Assembly: GCA_041875495.1 (NCBI GenBank)
Contig: CP112982.1
Location: 124,001 to 188,000, forward strand
Direction of reading: 5' to 3'
Origin: Halomonas sp. CH40
GTDB lineage: Bacteria; Pseudomonadota; Gammaproteobacteria; Pseudomonadales; Halomonadaceae
Length of the DNA: 64,000 bases
Within the stretch, counting starts at the first letter, position 1; every line of letters begins with the position of its first letter. The position numbers were made by a program, and so were the translations under genes. The notes under the pieces were generated by a model. That model searched no databases and was not told the DNA's origin. It saw only the letters and a list, made by a program, of their open reading frames with translations. Positions 1 to 10,595 of this stretch are shown here, piece after piece.

Positions 1-563
<563 letters not shown>

Positions 564-624
564 TGATCACTTGCCATTTACCGGGCCGCTGATAACCCAC
601 GCCTGCTGACCAAGGAAACACGCT

Positions 625-2343
625 ATGAGCCGCCTACTGCGCAACGTATCGCTGAACGTCTCCATTCTCGTCGCGCTTGTTCTACTGACCCTGGCGATTG
701 CTGCCAACGTGGTGATTTTTACCCTTGCCGACAGGGCAACAAACCGCACACTGCACACCTTGGAAGCGATCAACGTTGACCAGCTCAACGAAATCAACCG
801 CGCCGATGCCCTGTGGAGCGGCGCCATGGTGGAACTGGAAGCCGCCTCCAACGATTTCATGCTAGGCCGCCGCGAGCAGGCAGACCAGCGTCTAGATGCC
901 GCCTCCAATCAGCTGGAGCGTGCGCAAGAACGCTTTGATAACTTTGCCTCAGTGGCGCGCACCGAGCAAGGCGAAGCGCTTGGCGCCCGGATTGAGACAA
1001 CCTTTGCGGCGGGTATGGAGATTGCGCGTCAGCAGCTTGCGGCATTGAACGAGCTGCGCACTACCCAGTTCAACGAGTTGCGCGACGAGCTTGCCACTGT
1101 GGGCGCCCAGCAAGAGGCTGCGCTGGATGAGTTTGTTGACTATGCCACCCTGCGTGGCCAACAGCTACAGCAGGAACTCAATGACATCAGCCGTTTTTAT
1201 TCGATTATCGAGTGGGTCATCCTGGGGCTGTCGATCCTGTTGGTAATCCTTATCTATGCCAGCCTGAGGGCGATTGTATTGCGACCGTTGAATCAGGTCG
1301 CTGTAGCGCTGGATGCGATTGCCAATGCCGACCTGACCCAAACCTTGCCCGAAGGCGGCAAGAACGAGATAGGCCGCTTGCTGACCTCAATGAGGCGTAT
1401 GCAGCTGAGCCTGAACGATATTGTCGCCAAAGTACGTGAAGGCAGCCAGGAGATCTATCACGGCACCCGTGAAATCGCCAGCGGCAACGCTGACCTTTCA
1501 TCGCGTACCGAGCAACAGGCCGCCTCTATCCAGGAAACCGCCGCCAGCATGGAAGAGATGACCGCCACGGTGAAGCAGAATGCCGACAACGCCCGCCAGG
1601 CCAGCACTCTGGCAGCGGATGCCTCAAGTACCGCGGAGCGTGGTGGTGAGGTGGTTGAGCAGGTGGTCAGCACCATGCACGGCATTTCCACCAGCTCGCA
1701 GAAAGTGGCGGATATTACCGGGGTGATCGACTCGATTGCCTTCCAGACCAATATTCTCGCCCTGAACGCTTCGGTGGAAGCCGCGCGTGCGGGAGAGCAG
1801 GGCCGTGGCTTTGCCGTGGTCGCGGGTGAAGTACGCAACCTGGCCAGCCGTAGCGCGGACGCGGCCAAAGAGATCAAAGGGCTGATTGAAAGTTCGGTGG
1901 CACAGATCAACGAAGGCTCTGTTCTGGTGGAGCAGGCGGGCGCCACCATGACAGAGGTCGTGACTTCGGTGCGCCGAGTCACCGACATCATGGATGAAAT
2001 TTCGGCCGCCTCCCAAGAACAGAGTGACGGTATTGAGCAGGTCAGCCAAGCGGTAGGCCAGATGGATCAGGTCACCCAGCAGAATGCCTCTCTGGTGCAA
2101 CAGGCCTCGGCGGCAGCGGCCTCGCTGGAAGAGCAGGCGAACCGTCTGGAGCAGGCGGTTGCGGTCTTCCAGCTGTTGGGTGCCAAACAGGCAGCGCCTG
2201 CCTTGGCGTCGCCGACACCAGCGCCTTCTGCCGCCCGCTCTGCAGCCCACTCCTCGCAGGAAGCAGCGCCGCTGCGGCGTCCTGCCAGCCAGACCCGTAG
2301 TACCCGGGAGACACCCGCTCAGGATGACTGGGAGGAATTTTGA
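625..2343 (+). CDS. methyl-accepting chemotaxis protein, transmembrane, with C-terminal tether
   Basis: A 572-residue chemoreceptor. It has an N-terminal membrane helix (about 8-32), a helical periplasmic sensor region of about 155 residues, a second membrane helix (about 188-212), a HAMP domain, and a long cytoplasmic coiled coil with the kinase-control hairpin tip ([20 protein letters not shown]). It ends in DDWEEF, an xWxxF-type pentapeptide that in this family tethers CheR and CheB. Receptors lacking it depend on tethered neighbours. The ligand cannot be read; the sensor resembles four-helix-bundle domains. It sits between cheB and cheY, close to the enteric tar/tap position. Confidence 0.95.
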   Translation: MSRLLRNVSLNVSILVALVLLTLAIAANVVIFTLADRATNRTLHTLEAINVDQLNEINRADALWSGAMVELEAASNDFMLGRREQADQRLDAASNQLERAQERFDNFASVARTEQGEALGARIETTFAAGMEIARQQLAALNELRTTQFNELRDELATVGAQQEAALDEFVDYATLRGQQLQQELNDISRFYSIIEWVILGLSILLVILIYASLRAIVLRPLNQVAVALDAIANADLTQTLPEGGKNEIGRLLTSMRRMQLSLNDIVAKVREGSQEIYHGTREIASGNADLSSRTEQQAASIQETAASMEEMTATVKQNADNARQASTLAADASSTAERGGEVVEQVVSTMHGISTSSQKVADITGVIDSIAFQTNILALNASVEAARAGEQGRGFAVVAGEVRNLASRSADAAKEIKGLIESSVAQINEGSVLVEQAGATMTEVVTSVRRVTDIMDEISAASQEQSDGIEQVSQAVGQMDQVTQQNASLVQQASAAAASLEEQANRLEQAVAVFQLLGAKQAAPALASPTPAPSAARSAAHSSQEAAPLRRPASQTRSTRETPAQDDWEEF

Positions 2344-2520
2344 TGTGTGCGCACTTTCTGGCTCGGGTGTCCTTTGAAAAGCAGGCTTAACTGGCTGCTT
2401 TACAATGTTTTAAAATAAGATGATGGCGATATACTTGTTGGCTGGTCGTGATAAAGCGTCGCCATCATCAAACGAACCGTTAATAACACCGCAAGATCAA
2501 GATCTGAGTGAGGATAACCA

Positions 2521-2910
2521 ATGGCAGACAAGAACATGAGCTTTCTGGTGGTTGACGACTTTCCGACCATGCGCCGGATTGTCCGCAGCCTGCTCAAAGA
2601 GCTCGGTTTTACCAATGTAGAAGAGGCCGAAGACGGCCAGGATGCGCTGAACAAGCTACGCGCGGGCAAGTTTGAATTCGTGGTATCGGATTGGAACATG
2701 CCCAACCTGGATGGCTTGGAGATGCTCAAGGAAATTCGTCAGGACGATGCGCTGAAAGAATTGCCAGTGCTGATGGTGACGGCAGAAGCCAAGAAGGAAA
2801 ACATCATTGCCGCCGCGCAAGCGGGCGCCAGTGGTTACGTCGTCAAGCCGTTCACGGCCGCCACCCTCGAAGAAAAGCTGAACAAGATCTTCGACAAGAT
2901 GGGCAAATAA
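2521..2910 (+). CDS. cheY: CheY chemotaxis response regulator
   Basis: A single-domain receiver of 129 residues that carries phosphate from CheA to the flagellar switch. All key residues sit at the standard E. coli positions: D12 and D13 (acidic pocket), D57 (phosphorylation site, in SDWNMP), T87, Y106 and K109. The start is an ATG shortly after GAGTGAGGATAACC, which holds a ribosome site. It is separated from the receptor by about 180 bases, so it may have its own promoter, and is followed 45 bases later by cheZ. Confidence 0.98.
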   Translation: MADKNMSFLVVDDFPTMRRIVRSLLKELGFTNVEEAEDGQDALNKLRAGKFEFVVSDWNMPNLDGLEMLKEIRQDDALKELPVLMVTAEAKKENIIAAAQAGASGYVVKPFTAATLEEKLNKIFDKMGK

Positions 2911-2955
2911 AGCGGTGAGGGTGCTAAGGCGCCTGAATAATGAGGAGATAACATA

Positions 2956-3651
2956 ATGCGTCAGAATGAGCAGGATGATTCTGCCCAGCTGTCCGAAGAG
3001 GCCGCCGAAGACCTGATCCAACGTATTGGCAAGCTGACACGCATGCTGCGTGAAAACATGCGGGAGCTGGGCCTCGATAAAGAAATTGAGAAGGCCGCGG
3101 AAGCAATTCCCGACGCCCGTGACCGTCTGCATTACGTCGCGGCCATGACCGAGCAGGCAGCCGAACGTGCCCTCAACGCGATTGACCGGGCCCAGCCCAT
3201 GCAGGACCAGCTGACCGAACGCGCCGAAGCGCTGGACAAGCGCTGGACGGAGTGGTTTGAGGCTCCTCAGGAGCTGGATGACGCCAAGCTGCTGGTCAAG
3301 GAGACCCGCCAGTATCTCAGTGACGTACCGGATATGACCTCCGCGACCAGCAAGGAACTGCTGGAAATCATGATGGCCCAGGACTTTCAGGATCTGACCG
3401 GCCAGGTGATCAAGAAGATGATGGATGTGATCCGCGAGATCGAACATCAGCTGGTACAGGTGCTGATTGATAACGTGCCGGAAGCGCAGGCACGACAATC
3501 CATGCAGCGTAAGGCCGAAGATCAGTGGAAGAATGACAACGCACGGCGTAACGAAGAATTGCTCAATGGCCCACAGGTTAAGGAGGATGAACCTGATGTG
3601 GTCTCCGGGCAGGATCAGGTTGATGATCTGCTGGATGAGCTGGGTTTCTGA
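2956..3651 (+). CDS. cheZ: CheZ, CheY-phosphate phosphatase
   Basis: A 231-residue, mostly helical protein that dephosphorylates CheY-P. The catalytic segment [16 protein letters not shown] is intact, with D146 and Q150 matching the E. coli catalytic Asp143 and Gln147. The C-terminus ends in [10 protein letters not shown], the short amphipathic CheY-binding peptide of CheZ. A ribosome site (TGAGGAGATAAC) precedes the ATG. Immediate linkage to cheY is the usual beta/gammaproteobacterial arrangement. Confidence 0.97.
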   Translation: MRQNEQDDSAQLSEEAAEDLIQRIGKLTRMLRENMRELGLDKEIEKAAEAIPDARDRLHYVAAMTEQAAERALNAIDRAQPMQDQLTERAEALDKRWTEWFEAPQELDDAKLLVKETRQYLSDVPDMTSATSKELLEIMMAQDFQDLTGQVIKKMMDVIREIEHQLVQVLIDNVPEAQARQSMQRKAEDQWKNDNARRNEELLNGPQVKEDEPDVVSGQDQVDDLLDELGF

Positions 3652-3686
3652 TTGCCAGTAAGGTACGGATTTAATGGTTGTCCGGC

Positions 3687-3712
3687 TTCAACCGCCCAAC
3701 AGGGCGGTTGAA
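3687..3712 (+). terminator. perfect hairpin between cheZ and flhB
   Basis: An 11-base perfect stem (TTCAACCGCCC with its complement) closes an AACA loop. Only a weak T-rich stretch follows, so it could be a terminator of the che operon, an attenuator, or an mRNA-end stabiliser before flhB. Confidence 0.55.
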
Positions 3713-3774
3713 TGCGTCTTGAACAAGCATTGAAACCTTGACGAGACCATTGCAGCAAGCTGAGCAGAGAGTTT

Positions 3775-4935
3775 ATGGCTGAAAGCGATAGCGACGACGA
3801 AAAAACCGAAGAGGCTACGCCGCGACGTGAGGAAAAAGCCCGAGAAGAAGGTCAGGTACCCCGATCACGGGAGCTGACCACCTTCCTGATGCTTCTGGGC
3901 GGCGTTATCGGGCTTTGGGGGATGGGCATGATGATCTATGACCAGCTTGGGCTGGTGATGGAGCAGGCCTTTGGGTTTGAGCGTCGTGAAGCCATGGAAA
4001 CTCTGCCCATGCTGGTGAATGCGCTGGATATTGGTGAACGCACTCTCTACGCCATCATGCCGCTGTTTTTGCTGTTGACGGTGATTGCCATGGTCTCTCC
4101 GGCGCTGTTGGGTGGCTGGCTGATTTCAGCCAAATCCATGCAGCCAAAGCTTTCCAAGCTTAATCCGTTTAAGGGTCTGAAGCGGATGTTTTCCAGCCAG
4201 GCCCTGATCGAATTGTCCAAGGCGCTGGCCAAGTCAGTCCTGATAGGCGGCGTGAGTGCGGCTTTTTTGTATCTCAATATTGGTAAGTTTCTGGCCCTGA
4301 TGACCCAGCCCATCCAGCAGGCCCTGGCCAATACCCTGACCATGGCCGCCCAGGCGGCAGGCCTGATGGTGTTGACGCTGATTGTGGTCATCCTGATTGA
4401 TGTGCCTTTCCAGCTTTACAGCCATGCCAAAAAGCTGCGCATGAGCAAGGAAGAAGTCAAACGTGAGCACAAGGAATCCGAAGGTGACCCTCAGCTCAAG
4501 GCGCGCATCCGCCAACAGCAACAGGCAATGTCGCGGGGGCGGATGATGAGCAAGGTACCGGATGCCGATGTGATTATTACCAACCCGACCCACTACGCCA
4601 TTGCCCTGGAATATCAGGAAGGCAGCATGGGCGCCCCCCGGGTAGTTGCCAAAGGCGCCGATGCGGTGGCGATGCGCATCCGCGAAGTAGCGCAGGAAGC
4701 GGGCGTGCCGCACCTTGAAGCCCCACCGCTGGCGCGGGCGCTGTATTACCACGTTGATCTGGACGCTGAAGTACCTGCCCAGCTCTACACTGCCGTGGCC
4801 GAGGTCATGGCCTGGGCCTATCGCCTGAAGAATATTGCAAAAGAGGGAGGCGATGTGCCCCCGACGCCCGATAACCTACCGGTGCCACCGGAAATGGAGA
4901 GCCGCGATTCACGCGGCAATGAGACACCGTTATGA
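3775..4935 (+). CDS. flhB: FlhB, flagellar export switch protein
   Basis: A 386-residue inner-membrane protein of the flagellar type III export gate. It switches export from rod/hook to filament substrates. A charged N-terminus (EKTEEATPRREEKAREEGQ) leads into four membrane helices, then the cytoplasmic domain with the autocleavage motif NPTH (N270-H273). The stop overlaps the flhA start in ATGA, indicating translational coupling. The order cheZ-flhB-flhA matches the enteric flhBAE operon. Confidence 0.98.
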   Translation: MAESDSDDEKTEEATPRREEKAREEGQVPRSRELTTFLMLLGGVIGLWGMGMMIYDQLGLVMEQAFGFERREAMETLPMLVNALDIGERTLYAIMPLFLLLTVIAMVSPALLGGWLISAKSMQPKLSKLNPFKGLKRMFSSQALIELSKALAKSVLIGGVSAAFLYLNIGKFLALMTQPIQQALANTLTMAAQAAGLMVLTLIVVILIDVPFQLYSHAKKLRMSKEEVKREHKESEGDPQLKARIRQQQQAMSRGRMMSKVPDADVIITNPTHYAIALEYQEGSMGAPRVVAKGADAVAMRIREVAQEAGVPHLEAPPLARALYYHVDLDAEVPAQLYTAVAEVMAWAYRLKNIAKEGGDVPPTPDNLPVPPEMESRDSRGNETPL

Positions 4936-7013
4936 AAGGCTTAGGCCAACTGATCAACCAGCGTGACTGGATGGGCGATGTGCGCATGAAGCTGCTCGCC
5001 GGCCCCATCCTGATCATGATGATCCTGGGCATGATGATTCTGCCGCTGCCGCCTTTCGTCCTGGATCTGTTATTCACGTTTAATATCGCCCTGGCGATCA
5101 TGGTGCTGCTGGTCAGCATGTTTACCCAGAAACCGCTGGATTTCGCCGCGTTTCCAGCGGTACTGCTGTTTACCACCTTGTTGCGCCTCTCGCTGAACGT
5201 TGCCTCTACTCGAGTGGTGTTGATGAATGGCCATGAAGGCGGCGACGCAGCGGGCAAGGTGATCGAGGCCTTTGGTACCTTCCTGGTCGGCGGTAACTTC
5301 GCCGTTGGCCTGGTGGTGTTTCTGATTCTGGTGGTGATCAACTTTATGGTCATCACCAAAGGCGCCGGGCGTATCGCCGAAGTCGGCGCCCGCTTCACGC
5401 TTGATGCCATGCCAGGCAAGCAGATGGCGATTGACGCTGATCTCAACGCCGGGCTGATCGGAGAAGAAGACGCCAAGCAGCGGCGCGCCGAAGTGGCCCA
5501 GGAAGCCGATTTCTACGGCTCCATGGACGGTGCCAGCAAGTTCGTGCGCGGAGATGCCATGGCCGGGCTGGTGATCATGGTGGTCAACATCATTGGTGGC
5601 CTCTTGATCGGCATGCTGCAGCACGGCATGAGCTTTGCCGATGCGGGCGAGACTTACACACTGCTGACCATTGGTGATGGCCTGGTCGCGCAGATTCCGG
5701 CCCTGGTGATTTCAACCGCTGCCGGTGTCACGGTATCACGGGTCAATACCGATCAGGATGTTGGCCAGCAGATGATCAGCCAGCTGTTTATCAACCCTCA
5801 GGTGTTGATTCTGGCAGCCGCAGTGATGGGCCTTCTGGGCATGGTGCCAGGGATGCCCAACCTGGTCTTCCTGATCTTCACTACTCTGCTGGGCGGGCTG
5901 GCCTGGTACCTGATTCGCCAGAAGAACCAGCAGCTGGTGCGCCAGGAGATTGCCGACGTCCCGGCGCCGGTTCAGGAAGCGCCGGAGGCCAGCTGGGAGG
6001 ATGTCCAGCTGGTGGATACCCTAGGCCTTGAAGTGGGCCATCGGTTGATTCCGCTGGTGGATTCACGCCAGAAAGGCGAGCTGTTAGGGCGGATCAAGAG
6101 CGTTCGCAAGAAGTTTGCCCAGGAAGTCGGCTTTTTGCCGCCCGTCGTGCATATCCGCGATAACCTGGAGCTTGCGCCCAACAGCTATGTGCTGACCATG
6201 AAAGGCGCTGAAATCGGCCGCGCCGAAGCTCATCCTGGCAAATGGCTGGCCATCGACCCCGGCCAGGTCTCGGGTGAGCTGCAAGGCTCGCCGACCAAGG
6301 ACCCGGCCTTTGGCCTGCCAGCGGTATGGATCGACAGCAACCAGCGCGAGCATGCCCAGGTGTATGGCTATACGGTCGTGGATGCCAGTACGGTCATTGC
6401 CACCCATCTGAACCACCTGTTGCATCGTCATTCACCGGAAATGCTTGGCCGTGCCGAAGTGCAGAAGTTGCTCGACAAGCTGAGCGGCGACCAGAAATCC
6501 CTGGTGGAAGAAGTGGTGCCCAAGGCGATTTCACTGACGGTATTGCAACGCATTATGCAGAACCTGTTGGATGAAGACGTCTCGATTCGCGACTTGCGTA
6601 CCATTCTGGATACCCTGGCCGAATACGCTCCTCAACAGCAGGATGCCAACGAGCTATCGGCGCTGGTGCGGATTGCGTTGGGGCGTGCGATTACCCAGCA
6701 ATGGTTTGCCGGCCAGGACGTGCTTAATGTAATGGGCCTGGATGCCCAGCTGGAACAGGTGCTGTTGCAGGCTATGAACGGTAACGGTGCCATGGAGCCT
6801 GGCCTGGCGGATACCCTGATGACCCAGGCCGAACAGGCACTGGAGCGCCAGGAAGCTGCCGGTGAGCCGCCGGTACTGGTGGTGCAACACAGCCTGCGTG
6901 CGGTATTGGCGCGCTTTTTACGCCGCCGGATGCGCCACCTGGTGGTGATGTCCCAGGCCGAGATTCCCGACGACCGCACCCTGCGTGTTGTCACGCTGGT
7001 CGGTGGGCGATAG
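4932..7013 (+). CDS. flhA: FlhA, flagellar export gate protein
   Basis: A 693-residue export-gate subunit of normal length. The N-terminal half carries about eight membrane helices and the family signature around RLSLNVASTRVVLM. The C-terminal half is the large cytoplasmic domain that forms the nonameric ring and docks chaperone-substrate complexes. The ATG overlaps the end of flhB by four bases. The next gene, flhF, starts 70 bases after the stop. Confidence 0.98.
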   Translation: MKGLGQLINQRDWMGDVRMKLLAGPILIMMILGMMILPLPPFVLDLLFTFNIALAIMVLLVSMFTQKPLDFAAFPAVLLFTTLLRLSLNVASTRVVLMNGHEGGDAAGKVIEAFGTFLVGGNFAVGLVVFLILVVINFMVITKGAGRIAEVGARFTLDAMPGKQMAIDADLNAGLIGEEDAKQRRAEVAQEADFYGSMDGASKFVRGDAMAGLVIMVVNIIGGLLIGMLQHGMSFADAGETYTLLTIGDGLVAQIPALVISTAAGVTVSRVNTDQDVGQQMISQLFINPQVLILAAAVMGLLGMVPGMPNLVFLIFTTLLGGLAWYLIRQKNQQLVRQEIADVPAPVQEAPEASWEDVQLVDTLGLEVGHRLIPLVDSRQKGELLGRIKSVRKKFAQEVGFLPPVVHIRDNLELAPNSYVLTMKGAEIGRAEAHPGKWLAIDPGQVSGELQGSPTKDPAFGLPAVWIDSNQREHAQVYGYTVVDASTVIATHLNHLLHRHSPEMLGRAEVQKLLDKLSGDQKSLVEEVVPKAISLTVLQRIMQNLLDEDVSIRDLRTILDTLAEYAPQQQDANELSALVRIALGRAITQQWFAGQDVLNVMGLDAQLEQVLLQAMNGNGAMEPGLADTLMTQAEQALERQEAAGEPPVLVVQHSLRAVLARFLRRRMRHLVVMSQAEIPDDRTLRVVTLVGGR

Positions 7014-7083
7014 CCATGCTGCCAGCAGCCTGCACGAGTGAACACGTATCTCCACTTTTGAACCAAAGGGCAGAGGGTGAAAC

Positions 7084-9372
7084 ATGAGCGTAAGACGTTT
7101 CGTTGGCACCAATAGCCGCGATGTAATGCGCCAGGTGCGCGAGGCGCTGGGAGATGATGCGCTGATCGTTGCCAACCGCCGCACAGAAGGGGGAGTCGAG
7201 ATTCTGGCCATGGCCGACGCGGCGGCGGATCACTTTGACCCTGCGCCCGAGGACCCGATTCCCCCTGAGCCACCTGTGGCGCAACCAGCGCCCGCGGCGG
7301 GGTTTGAATCAGCGCTGGCGGCGGCATCATCCCGGCCAGTACCTGCAAAAGCACAGCCTGCCAACCTCGAACAGGCCAAGCCAGACCCCTTGCAGGCGAT
7401 GAGCGAACGCCTGCTCAAGGAAATGCAGGATATGCGCGCCCTGCTGGCCAGCACCGGGCAGCCGCTGGAAACCACACCGCCGCCCAGAGGCTGGGCGCAG
7501 CGTCTGCACCAGTTGCTGTTTGAAGTAGGGTTCAGCGTTGAAATTGCCAATGAGCTGCTGGCCGGCATGCCGGAGGATTTCAACCAGCTGGCCGATGAAA
7601 GCGAGCAACCGCTGGCCTGGCTGCGTACCCGGCTGGCCAGTCGGCTGACCGTCCTCAAGGATGAAAACAGCTTTTTTGATCAGGCCGGCATTGTCGCTCT
7701 GGTCGGGCCCACGGGGGTGGGCAAGACCACCACCACTGCCAAGCTGGCGGCACGCTTTGTGATGCGTCATGGCACCCGGCCAGTGGCGCTGGTGACCACT
7801 GACAGCTTCCGTATCGGCGCCCATGAGCAGCTGCGTATCTATGCTCGCCTGCTGGATATTCCCATGTACGCACTGGACGCCGAGCAGCCGATTGATTCCC
7901 TGCTGGGGCGTTTGCAGGGCAAACAGTGGGTGATTATCGATACGGTGGGCATGAGTCAGCGGGATCAAAGGGTGATCGAGCAGATTGCCCAGCTGCAGGG
8001 CGGTCATTCCAAGGTACGGCTGGTGTTATTGCTGAACGCTGCTAGCCAGCCGGAAACTCTGGAAGAAGTGGTGCTGCGCTATCGCCAGGCAGCCCGTGCC
8101 GCAGGCGCAGAGCTTGACGACTGCATCATCACCAAGCAGGACGAAGCCGGGCGGCTGGCGCCGGTGCTGGATATTGTCATGCGCCATGGCCTGCGTGTGC
8201 TGTTTGGCTCTCATGGCCAGCAGGTGCCTGAAGACATGAGCCTGGCGGCCGCCGCCCCGCTGGTGGAACAGGCGCTGAAAACCCGCACCCCGCGCTCGGC
8301 CCAGGCGGAACCTGACGGAGCGCCATCACTCAGCCTGCCGCGCTGGTCGCGAGATGTACTCGGTCAGGGGCGGCGGCTGTCCTCGCTGCTAAGCCGCCTG
8401 CGTGAACGGGTAGGTGGTTTTGCGCACCTGGAAGCCTGTTGGGATTTAGCCGCTCTGCCAATCCGCGTTCAGGCTGAGCGTCTGGACAAACTGCTGCAGG
8501 ATTACCCGCCCGCCGGGGCGACCCTGGGCATGCACTGGGCGCCACGGCGTAACGAGCGCGGCTGTGACTGGGCCATGCCGGATACTGGCCTCGACCCCGA
8601 CGGCGCCTGGCTGGCGCTGCCCTGGCTGCAGCATCGCCAGCCTGCCGGGTGGCAGCCACGCCTGGAAGCGCTGACTGAACAAAGCGGCGTGGCCGTGCAT
8701 TTACTGCCTCAACTGCCTGATACCCCCAGCCGTTCCTGGCTTAACGCCCAGCAGCTTACCTGGGTCAGCCAGGTGCGCGGTACTCAACGCGTAGTCGCGG
8801 ATGGCGAGCGGGTGACCCTTAAACAGGTGTTTGCGCAAAGCACCTTGACCCATAGCGTTGAGGTGCGTTTTCGTGGCCAGCCCATGCAGCTGTGGAACGC
8901 CTATGCCGAAGTTGACAGTGTTGAGCGCGATGCCCATGGCCAGAGCGAAACCTTACTGGCCTGGTATGCCGAGGTGCGTGACCCGGAAAGCGCCCGGGTG
9001 GTTACCCGTCGCTACTGGCTGACGCCGCGCCGCCTGGGGGCAGATGTTCTCTCCCTGCTGGTCATTCAACTGCAGGCTGAAGGCTTGGCCACCCTGACGC
9101 GGCGCGCCTGGCAACAGCTCAAGCAGGATGACGGTGGCGAAGTGAACGCCGAGGTGCGCCTGTTGATGGCCAGCGGCACGGCAGCGGTTGCCGGGCATCT
9201 GGATAATGCCGATGACGAAGCAGCGGTGGCGTTACACAGTGATCTGATGGGGCTTTTGGGGGCGCGCCGGAAACGCCGCGATACCGCCTTGCTGGATGCC
9301 CTGCTGTACGCCCTGATGGCCCGCGATGCGATCCGCCAGTTGGGCAGCGTTAACCGGGAGGGTGTGGTGTGA
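7084..9372 (+). CDS. flhF: FlhF, SRP-type GTPase, with large C-terminal extension
   Basis: FlhF is an SRP-family GTPase that sets flagellar position and number. Residues 1-70 hold the FlhF N-terminal region (MSVRRFVGTNSRDVMRQVRE). A proline/alanine-rich linker follows, then the N and G domains with P-loop GPTGVGKT (208-215), TTDSFRIGAHEQL and IIDTVGMSQRDQR. The GTPase core ends near residue 400, where known FlhF proteins stop or nearly stop. Here about 360 more residues continue in the same frame without a recognised motif. No frame break is visible, so the fusion looks real. The stop overlaps the next gene in GTGA. Confidence 0.93.
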   Translation: MSVRRFVGTNSRDVMRQVREALGDDALIVANRRTEGGVEILAMADAAADHFDPAPEDPIPPEPPVAQPAPAAGFESALAAASSRPVPAKAQPANLEQAKPDPLQAMSERLLKEMQDMRALLASTGQPLETTPPPRGWAQRLHQLLFEVGFSVEIANELLAGMPEDFNQLADESEQPLAWLRTRLASRLTVLKDENSFFDQAGIVALVGPTGVGKTTTTAKLAARFVMRHGTRPVALVTTDSFRIGAHEQLRIYARLLDIPMYALDAEQPIDSLLGRLQGKQWVIIDTVGMSQRDQRVIEQIAQLQGGHSKVRLVLLLNAASQPETLEEVVLRYRQAARAAGAELDDCIITKQDEAGRLAPVLDIVMRHGLRVLFGSHGQQVPEDMSLAAAAPLVEQALKTRTPRSAQAEPDGAPSLSLPRWSRDVLGQGRRLSSLLSRLRERVGGFAHLEACWDLAALPIRVQAERLDKLLQDYPPAGATLGMHWAPRRNERGCDWAMPDTGLDPDGAWLALPWLQHRQPAGWQPRLEALTEQSGVAVHLLPQLPDTPSRSWLNAQQLTWVSQVRGTQRVVADGERVTLKQVFAQSTLTHSVEVRFRGQPMQLWNAYAEVDSVERDAHGQSETLLAWYAEVRDPESARVVTRRYWLTPRRLGADVLSLLVIQLQAEGLATLTRRAWQQLKQDDGGEVNAEVRLLMASGTAAVAGHLDNADDEAAVALHSDLMGLLGARRKRRDTALLDALLYALMARDAIRQLGSVNREGVV

Positions 9373-9950
9373 GCGAGCAGGATCAGGCATCAGGGTTACG
9401 CAAATGGGCCAACCTGCAGCGTCAGCAGCAGGGTCAGCAAGATCAGGCCGAGGAGGAAGGTGATGCAGACTCCCCAACCACTGAGCAGCCGTCAGCGCCC
9501 GAACCCGCTGAACCAACGCCAGCGTCTGAGCCAGCACCAGCACCCACCCCCGCGCCGCCCGCGCCGAAGAAAAGACTGATGGTGGTGGGTCTGCCTTCGA
9601 CCGCCAATAGCCAGGCCAATCGGGTACGTGAGCGTCTTGAACAGTGGTCAGCGTTAGGGCGATGCTGGGCGGGAAAGCCGGAAAACTGGGATATTCATGT
9701 GGTAATGGCAGATGACCCCGCACTTCATGACTATGCGCGCCGCTACTCGCGCTGGGCGCTTTGGGTCAACAGCCACGCCGACAGTTTTGTGGATACCTTT
9801 CGCACCCTGCGTCAGCTGAGGGAATCCGGCGGCCCGCAGCGCTTGCTGGCGCTGCATGAACCTAATCTGCCACGGGCCGGTCTGTTGAGCAATTTGCAAG
9901 CGGCGGCACAGACTTACCTGGATATTGAACTGTTGATTTTAGCCAGATAG
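9369..9950 (+). CDS. unknown protein in the flhG position, no P-loop
   Basis: A 193-residue protein with a GTG start overlapping the flhF stop. Residues 1-38 are Gln/Glu-rich, 39-68 form a Pro/Ala/Glu-rich linker, and 69-193 form a folded-looking domain starting KKRLMVVGLPST. In many bacteria with flhF the next gene is flhG/fleN, a MinD-type ATPase with GKGGVGKT. That motif is absent. The segment RRYSRWALWVNSHADSFVDT is weakly reminiscent of the middle of MinD/FlhG proteins, so it may be a highly degenerate relative. This is only inference. Tight coupling with flhF suggests a joint role. Confidence 0.75.
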   Translation: MSEQDQASGLRKWANLQRQQQGQQDQAEEEGDADSPTTEQPSAPEPAEPTPASEPAPAPTPAPPAPKKRLMVVGLPSTANSQANRVRERLEQWSALGRCWAGKPENWDIHVVMADDPALHDYARRYSRWALWVNSHADSFVDTFRTLRQLRESGGPQRLLALHEPNLPRAGLLSNLQAAAQTYLDIELLILAR

Positions 9951-10128
9951 ATGCCTTTGCGAGCGCTTTGCATTAAGCTAATTGTTAAGGTGTTTTTAAC
10001 AAATAGGTATTAGTCGTCTGTTTGGTCATCAGAGCGGTTAAGAACAACCCCTTAAACAGGGAGGAAGCCTCAGGGAAGATAACTGTCAACGTCAGCACGG
10101 CCAGGCGTTACTGGCAACGGATGAAACC

Positions 10129-10569
10129 TTGTTTCCAAAACCATCAGATACCAGATTATTGTGCAATACCCTCCAACGCCGGGTAGGCATTGGAGTGTTG
10201 GCTTTGTTATGGCTGCCCGCCGCTGCCCTGGCAGCAAGCGGCAGCTGGGTGGCCAGCGTACCGGGCACCCTGGTCGCCATGAGTGACCGCCCCAGCGAGA
10301 CGCGCCGCGCGACGCCACCGCCGGGTACACCAGTGGGCGAAGGGGTGATAAGCCAGGTGCAATGGCGCTGGGAGCCTCCTCCGGGGCAGTCGGTGAATGC
10401 CTGGCTTTGCCACCCCCAAAGCTGCCTGGCCTTGCCGATGCAGCGTGGCAGTACCCGGGCATTTGCAGGGGTAAGTGCGCAGACGCCGCTGCATTTTCGC
10501 TTTACCTTGCCGCAAGGACACAGGCCGGTACGCGTTCAGGGCATGCAGATCATCGTTAATTATCAGTAA
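10129..10569 (+). CDS. flhE: FlhE-like periplasmic flagellar protein
   Basis: A small exported protein of up to 146 residues. A hydrophobic signal region (GIGVLALLWLPAAALA) is followed by GSWVASVPGTLVAMSDR. It also has VQWRW, a conserved cysteine pair LCHPQSC, and the ending IIVNY, the same landmarks as enterobacterial FlhE. FlhE is thought to guard the flagellar export channel in the periplasm. In enterics it lies directly after flhA; here flhF and one other gene intervene. The first possible start is a TTG at 10129; a TTG at 10159 would also give a good signal peptide and no strong ribosome site decides between them. Confidence 0.8.
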   Translation: MFPKPSDTRLLCNTLQRRVGIGVLALLWLPAAALAASGSWVASVPGTLVAMSDRPSETRRATPPPGTPVGEGVISQVQWRWEPPPGQSVNAWLCHPQSCLALPMQRGSTRAFAGVSAQTPLHFRFTLPQGHRPVRVQGMQIIVNYQ

Positions 10570-10595
10570 CGCGAGTCCAGCCGCGAGGCGAAAAG

